Assembly: GCA_903868845.1 (NCBI GenBank)
Contig: CAIPWS010000076.1
Location: forward strand, 1 to 8,731
Source: an uncultured bacterium
Lineage (GTDB): Bacteria > Patescibacteriota > Minisyncoccia > Phycocordibacterales > PALSA-1337
DNA: 8,731 bases
Direction of reading: 5' to 3'
In this document: in pieces, positions 5,758 through 8,731 of the stretch
Numbering within the stretch: position 1 is the first letter of the stretch
How the letters are laid out: each line of letters opens with the position of its first letter
Position numbers and translations under genes: made by a program
The notes under the pieces: model-generated
What the model was told of the DNA's origin: nothing
The model's database searches: none
What the model saw: the letters and a program-made list of their open reading frames with translations, nothing else

Positions 5758-5862
5758 TCTTCTCTTGCGCCTTTCGTCTTTCCACTTTTAACTTTCTACT
5801 TGCTTCTTTTCTCTTTCCACCTTCAACTTTCCACTTTTGTCTTTCTACTTTTCTCTTTCTAC
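5758..5862. repeat. Right arm of inverted heptad repeat (15 purine-rich 7-mers on the minus strand)
   Basis: Read on the minus strand from 5862 down to 5758, the DNA divides into fifteen 7-base units in unbroken phase, all starting with G: mainly GTAGAAA, GTGGAAA, GAGAAAA, GTTAAAA, ending GGCGCAA, GAGAAGA. Bases 5778-5817 are the inverted partner of 5281-5320 (38/40). The arm starts at the very base after the pyruvate kinase stop codon, so the whole module fills the intergenic space exactly. Confidence 0.85.
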
Positions 5863-7278
5863 TTATAGTGTTTCAACTAAGATCATATTCGTCTCACTAG
5901 ATTTTCCGAATGGCATGCCGGCGACGATGACAACTTTATCACCCTTTTTACCAACTTTATTTTCTATTGCAGTTGCACGTACAACATCCATGATTTCATA
6001 GACTGCATTGAATGTAGGCACGGTCATAGGATAACAACCGAAAGTAAGCATCATATGAGCCATATCCGTAGCGCTGTCAGTGAGGGCTAGAATGCGCTCT
6101 GCTGGACGATATCGAGCTATCATACTTGCTGTATTACCAGAACGAGTCAATGTGATGATAAGTGAAGCGCCAATAGCGTGAGCTGTGCGGACTGCGGTCT
6201 GAGAAACAACATCTGTAACACCGTGAGATTCATTGTACTCAGCAATAGTATCGCGAGTATAAACTTCTTGTTCAACACGCTTTGCAACCTTAGTCATGAC
6301 TCTGACAGCCTCAACTGGATATGCTCCAAGTGTTGTCTCTTCAGAAAGCATGATAGCGTCTGTACCATCGATGATAGCGTTTGCAATGTCGGAAACTTCG
6401 GCACGAGTAGGAACTGGATTCTTGATCATAGACTCAAGCATCTGAGTAGCTGTGATGACGGGCTTACCTATCATATTACACTTGTGTATGAGCATCTTCT
6501 GAACAAGTGGAACATCCTCAGTTGGAATCTCTATAGCCAAGTCTCCACGAGCAACCATGACGGCATCTGTAGCTGCAAGAATATTATCGAAGTCCTCAAT
6601 AGCCTCAGGTGTCTCAATCTTGGCAATGATACGAGCATTGAGTCCACGCTTATTCAAAATCTCTCGAAGCTCAGTAATATCGGAAGCGCGACGAACAAAA
6701 GACAAAGCTACGAAGTCAACTTTGTTTGCAATACCAAACTCTAGGTCAGCACGATCTTTTTCTGTAAGAGAATGAACAGAGAGATTTGCGCCTGGTACAT
6801 TGACACCCTTTCTTCCAGAAAGATGGCCACCCATCACAACTTTGGTGATAATATCATTTCCTTTGACTTCTTGAACTTCGAGTTTCTTTGTTCCATCGTG
6901 AAGCATGATGATACTTCCCTTCTTCACTTCACGTGGCAAAGCAGCATAGTTGATGTGAACTTTTTCTTCTGTACCATCGAATTCGTCAGTCGTAAGAGTA
7001 AATGTCTTTCCTTCATGCAAAGTGATGGAACCATCCTTGAATGTTCCGATACGAATCTTCGGTCCACAAAGATCTTGCAAGATAGCCACGGTTTTACCAG
7101 TCTTCTTCATGACTTTGCGAATCTCGTCTACACGCTTCTGGTGTTCTGGAAAATCTCCGTGAGAGAAGTTCAAGCGCATGACATTCATACCAGCATTTAC
7201 GAGCTGTGTTAGATGATCATGATTTTCTGTAACTGGTCCTATCGTACAAACTATCTTTGTCTTTTTACCTAGATTCAT
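5863..7278 (-). CDS. pyk: Pyruvate kinase
   Basis: A 471-residue full-length enzyme converting phosphoenolpyruvate and ADP to pyruvate and ATP, the last step of glycolysis. Visible motifs: TKIVCTIGP (7-15); MRLNFSHG (34-41), with the ATP-binding Arg35; LQDLCGPKIRIG (68-78); a B domain at about 80-170; the active-site signature IIAKIETPEAIEDFDNI (217-233), with Lys220 and metal ligand Glu222; VARGDLAIEIP (242-252), with Asp246; and VITATQMLESM (274-284). The C-terminal domain (about 345-471) with SQTAVRTAH and TRSGNTA is present. At the place of Glu117 of rabbit muscle enzyme there is Lys74 (GPKIR), the mark of potassium-independent pyruvate kinases. The gene has an extended -10 promoter upstream, and its stop abuts the heptad-repeat arm. 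Confidence 0.97.
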   Translation of the reverse strand: MNLGKKTKIVCTIGPVTENHDHLTQLVNAGMNVMRLNFSHGDFPEHQKRVDEIRKVMKKTGKTVAILQDLCGPKIRIGTFKDGSITLHEGKTFTLTTDEFDGTEEKVHINYAALPREVKKGSIIMLHDGTKKLEVQEVKGNDIITKVVMGGHLSGRKGVNVPGANLSVHSLTEKDRADLEFGIANKVDFVALSFVRRASDITELREILNKRGLNARIIAKIETPEAIEDFDNILAATDAVMVARGDLAIEIPTEDVPLVQKMLIHKCNMIGKPVITATQMLESMIKNPVPTRAEVSDIANAIIDGTDAIMLSEETTLGAYPVEAVRVMTKVAKRVEQEVYTRDTIAEYNESHGVTDVVSQTAVRTAHAIGASLIITLTRSGNTASMIARYRPAERILALTDSATDMAHMMLTFGCYPMTVPTFNAVYEIMDVVRATAIENKVGKKGDKVVIVAGMPFGKSSETNMILVETL

Positions 7279-7313
7279 TTTATTTTATTATTATAATTAA
7301 AAACCGAGACGAT

Positions 7314-7322
7314 ATTATAGCA
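7314..7322 (-). promoter_or_regulatory. Extended -10 promoter of pyk (TGCTATAAT)
   Basis: On the minus strand TGCTATAAT repeats exactly the motif found before murD and the pilin gene. Transcription should start near 7307, leaving a leader of about 29 bases to the ATG at 7278; this is an exception to the leaderless spacing. The leader is AT-rich with no Shine-Dalgarno site, and a second TATAAT about 15 bases before the ATG is possible. Confidence 0.6.
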
Positions 7323-7338
7323 CAGCCAGACCTATTTT

Positions 7339-8001
7339 CTATGGCTTCTTTTGTGCCTTTGGCAATCTCACCCCTCTTCGCAAGATAAATCCTATAGCAA
7401 TACCGACCACGAATACTATGACTTGGTGTATCCATTCTGGCCACTCATAAATATTTTGAGGAATATTACTTATAAATGTAGCCACCGTTGTTGTGCCTAT
7501 ATCGAGCTTGATAACTGGAATATTGTAACCACGAGGTGGTTTGCCGACATATATAATAGTCTTTTGATCTCCTTGGCCAATCTCGGTCTTTGGAGCTTCT
7601 ACGTATACGCCTGTAGTTCTACTGAAGGCTACTCTATATAATGTATCCACACCAAGTTTACTACTCGTAGGATCAGTAGGAATGCCAGACAAATATACTG
7701 GAATGACTCGAGCTATGTTTGTGAGGCCACCACAATTTACATCTACTGGTGAATAGACTGGGTAACTACAAATAGTATAGATCTTGGTGTCGTCCGCTAC
7801 GTCAGCTGGGTATGCACCCTTGTCTATGAAATATTGTTGAACAGCCTTATGAAGCTCTGAGACGTCATTTTTTCTCTGTGAATCACGAGCTTCCGAAAGT
7901 TGTCTTATAGGGTTGATAGCTGACAAAGTGACTGCGGCCAAAATAGCGAGTATCGCAATAGCCAATAATATTTCAAGGAGAGTAAAGCCGGATTTATTCA
8001 T
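7339..8001 (-). CDS. Type IV pilin-like protein (prepilin) with a second, C-terminal membrane helix
   Basis: A 220-residue protein. The N-terminus MNKSGFTLLE (1-10) is a class III prepilin signal: a short basic leader, cleavage after Gly5, a methylated Phe6 and Glu10, followed by a hydrophobic helix (LLAIAILAILAAVTLSAI, 12-29). Helix alpha-1 continues as QLSEARDSQRKNDVSELHKAVQQYF. The globular part has YPADVADDTKIYTICSYP and GIPTDPTSS, typical of bacterial minor pilins and pseudopilins; Cys78 and Cys90 could form a disulfide. Unusually, residues 191-207 (IHQVIVFVVGIAIGFIL) form a second membrane segment followed by RR and a basic tail, which would anchor both ends. It may be a membrane-held pilin-like or minor subunit rather than a major pilin. 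No assembly genes are in view. An extended -10 box seven bases before the ATG supports the start. Confidence 0.85.
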   Translation of the reverse strand: MNKSGFTLLEILLAIAILAILAAVTLSAINPIRQLSEARDSQRKNDVSELHKAVQQYFIDKGAYPADVADDTKIYTICSYPVYSPVDVNCGGLTNIARVIPVYLSGIPTDPTSSKLGVDTLYRVAFSRTTGVYVEAPKTEIGQGDQKTIIYVGKPPRGYNIPVIKLDIGTTTVATFISNIPQNIYEWPEWIHQVIVFVVGIAIGFILRRGVRLPKAQKKP

Positions 8002-8008
8002 CCGGATA

Positions 8009-8017
8009 ATTATAGCA
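8009..8017 (-). promoter_or_regulatory. Extended -10 promoter of the pilin gene, leaderless
   Basis: On the minus strand TGCTATAAT is followed by seven bases (TATCCGG) and the ATG at 8001, so +1 would lie on or one base before the start codon. The motif starts about a dozen bases downstream of the 3' end of the tRNA-Ile gene, which is read in the same direction. Confidence 0.6.
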
Positions 8018-8029
8018 TCTTTTTCGTTG

Positions 8030-8102
8030 TGCGCGCACTAGGATTCGAACCTAGGACCCCACCAGTATCAGTGGTGTGCTCTACCAACTGAGCTATGCGC
8101 GC
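8030..8102 (-). tRNA. tRNA-Ile (GAU anticodon)
   Basis: The minus strand folds as a full 73-base cloverleaf. The acceptor is GCGCGCA pairing with TGCGCGC. The D arm is GCTC-AGTTGGTA-GAGC. The anticodon stem is CACCA/TGGTG around loop CTGATAC, with anticodon GAT at loop positions 3-5. The variable loop is GGGTC, and the T arm is CTAGG-TTCGAAT-CCTAG. The discriminator base is A, and CCA is not encoded (CAA follows), so it must be added after transcription. It decodes AUC/AUU. Confidence 0.97.
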
Positions 8103-8133
8103 GCTTATGCTTTCCAATATGTTCCCTAAGCGC
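8101..8133. repeat. Inverted repeat in the tRNA-Ile 5' leader
   Basis: GCGCTTA (8101-8107) and TAAGCGC (8127-8133) form a perfect 7-bp stem with a 19-base loop immediately upstream of the tRNA, overlapping its first two bases. It could compete with the acceptor stem in the precursor or simply mark the leader. No convincing promoter boxes for the tRNA were found. Confidence 0.35.
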
Positions 8134-8183
8134 AGTGGCTTAAAGTTAACAGAAAACGCAGGAAAAATCAAAGAATAAGGCAG

Positions 8184-8192
8184 TGTTACGAT
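8184..8192 (+). promoter_or_regulatory. Possible extended -10 promoter of the structured RNA
   Basis: TGTTACGAT (8184-8192) fits TGn plus a -10 box of moderate quality. Transcription would start near 8199, just before the closing stem of the folded element. The same nine-base string occurs before the S23-type gene. No -35 consensus is seen. Confidence 0.3.
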
Positions 8193-8204
8193 TTGTCACA
8201 TTTC

Positions 8205-8595
8205 CTATAAAAGAGAACTGCCACAGTCCTTTCCATGCCCGAGGGCTCGAGGATACAGTGGCAGATGAAAGTTTGCGATAGGACAGACCCTATCGCGAGC
8301 TTGTAACGGACGTCTAGAAAGAACTATTCCGCAGTCAGGATGTGATTCACTCTCACATGTCCTAAGACGCTTTCATGTACAAACCCCGTTGAACATGTCA
8401 GCCCCTCATAGACTTCGGCCCGCTTTCCCTCAACACGGTACTACAAATCGATTGTGTTAAGTCTCTTAGCCGGTGAACAGCTGGTCGCCGGTCCCGCGGA
8501 TCAGGTCGCGTCAATGGTGCCGATGGCGATAGCCGAAACGATGGTCATGCGAAACGTGTGAGCTGTCATATGTGAATGTCCCTCCTCTCTTATAG
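8205..8595 (+). ncRNA. Candidate structured noncoding RNA, about 390 bases, unidentified family
   Basis: There is no worthwhile open frame here, the DNA is locally rich in G+C (39 of 60 bases in 8461-8520), and it contains many stems. The ends pair: CTATAAAAGAGA (8205-8216) with TCTCTTATAG (8586-8595). Inside are CTGCCAC/GTGGCAG with an inner GTCCT/AGGAT; a 14-bp stem 8269-8282/8289-8302; 9-base arms 8374-8382/8389-8397 with one mismatch; AGACTT (8410-8415) with AAGTCT (8459-8464), stacked on AACACGG (8432-8438)/TTGTGTT (8452-8458); and CCGGTGA (8470-8476)/TCGCCGG (8485-8491). Six pairs are G-U on the plus strand and would be C-A mismatches on the minus strand, so the plus strand is the likely RNA. 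Loop ACAGCT (8477-8482) can pair with AGCTGT (8561-8566). Size and closed ends recall RNase P RNA or tmRNA, but I could not find their conserved motifs. Confidence 0.6.
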
Positions 8596-8620
8596 ACAAT
8601 GTTAACATAATAGATAATAC
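8593..8620 (+). promoter_or_regulatory. Possible promoter of the truB-like gene
   Basis: TAGACA (8593-8598), a 16-base spacer, and TAATAC (8615-8620) give a weak sigma-70 promoter. The leader would be about 45 bases to the ATG at 8673. The -35 box overlaps the last bases of the structured RNA, so read-through from that RNA is an alternative. Confidence 0.3.
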
Positions 8621-8672
8621 TGGCAAGTGTTCGGATAAGACGATAAATTCATCTTCAAAAGCAAGTCCTCAT

Positions 8673-8731
8673 ATGCCCAAAATTGTCCAAATCTACAAAA
8701 AACTGGGCGAAACTCCCCTGCAGGCATTGGA
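8673..8731 (+). CDS. N-terminal fragment, probably tRNA pseudouridine synthase TruB-like (cut by the window end)
   Basis: Only 19 codons are present: MPKIVQIYKKLGETPLQAL and onward. The pattern of a hydrophobic strand, then IYKKLGETPLQAL, corresponds to the N-terminus of TruB-type enzymes (LNLYKPIGWTS in well-known members). TruB-like proteins of Parcubacteria, as I recall them, read YKK-GETPLE in this place. TruB makes pseudouridine 55 in the tRNA T loop. The catalytic Asp region lies outside the window, so the call is tentative. The ATG is the first in the frame and has no good Shine-Dalgarno site. Confidence 0.5.
   Translation, partial: MPKIVQIYKKLGETPLQAL

Noticed and set aside
5758..5862. 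CRISPR array
   Set aside because: Units are only 7 bases, contiguous and without spacers.
6178..6744. 188-codon plus-strand frame opposite pyruvate kinase
   Set aside because: A reverse-strand shadow of a highly conserved gene; cysteine- and asparagine-rich translation without motif.
5703..8193. Shared 11-mer GTGTTACGATT upstream of the S23-type gene (minus) and of the structured RNA (plus) as a common regulatory link
   Set aside because: An 11-base match between two places is expected by chance many times in a window of this size; kept only as a possible -10 element.
8205..8405. Minus-strand GGGGCTG...TTCAACGGGG beginning at 8405 resembles the 5' end of tmRNA (GGGG...TTCGACGGG)
   Set aside because: No T arm, acceptor 3' strand or credible tag frame was found in either direct or permuted order, and the G-U pattern favours the plus strand as RNA. 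It should still be tested with a tmRNA model.
8501..8569. Short minus-strand frame (22 codons) after an AGGAGG
   Set aside because: Very short, inside the folded element on the strand opposite to its wobble pattern; more likely chance.
8205..8595. RNase P RNA on the plus strand (closing stem, GATGAAAGTTT like the conserved region I)
   Set aside because: The matching 3' conserved segment (ACAGAA...GCTTA) is absent, and the candidate P4 strand is already used in a strong local 14-bp hairpin.

Overview
The window looks like a piece of a compact bacterial genome, probably from the Candidate Phyla Radiation (Patescibacteria, Parcubacteria-like). This is inference from gene content and layout. The genes are short, intergenic gaps are a few to tens of bases, and divergent versions of universal bacterial enzymes (Mur ligases, RadC, pyruvate kinase, a TruB-like start) are packed together. 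TGA is used as a stop codon, which argues against the lineages that read TGA as glycine. Shine-Dalgarno sites are scarce, and several genes start 6-7 bases after a -10 box, as expected of leaderless mRNAs.

Layout. 1-653 (+): the 3' end of a Mur ligase overlaps a Nudix hydrolase by ATGA. 668-862 (-): a small double-CxxC zinc-ribbon protein. 951-1820 (+): a short PLP fold-type II enzyme of the threonine-synthase type, with its own promoter. 1835-3154 (-): a divergent MurD. 3306-4046 (-): an unrecognised GC-rich gene with a canonical TTGACA promoter and a hairpin terminator. 4172-5248 (-): radC followed by a small unknown gene. 5264-5862: a self-contained module made of a four-helix-bundle S23/IVP-type gene between two inverted arms of 7-bp repeats. 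5863-7278 (-): pyruvate kinase. 7339-8001 (-): a type IV pilin-like protein with an unusual second membrane helix. 8030-8102 (-): tRNA-Ile(GAU). 8103-8672: no protein gene. It holds a roughly 390-base folded element, most likely a plus-strand structured RNA. 8673-8731 (+): the first codons of a TruB-like pseudouridine synthase.

The recognisable genes cover cell-wall synthesis (Mur ligases), central metabolism (pyruvate kinase), amino-acid or PLP chemistry, nucleotide clean-up (Nudix), a RadC-family protein, surface pili and tRNA function. They do not form one pathway. The most interesting parts are the heptad-repeat/S23 module, the unidentified structured RNA whose G-U wobble pattern indicates the plus strand, the recurrent TGCTATAAT promoters with leaderless starts, and the compositionally foreign GC-rich gene.
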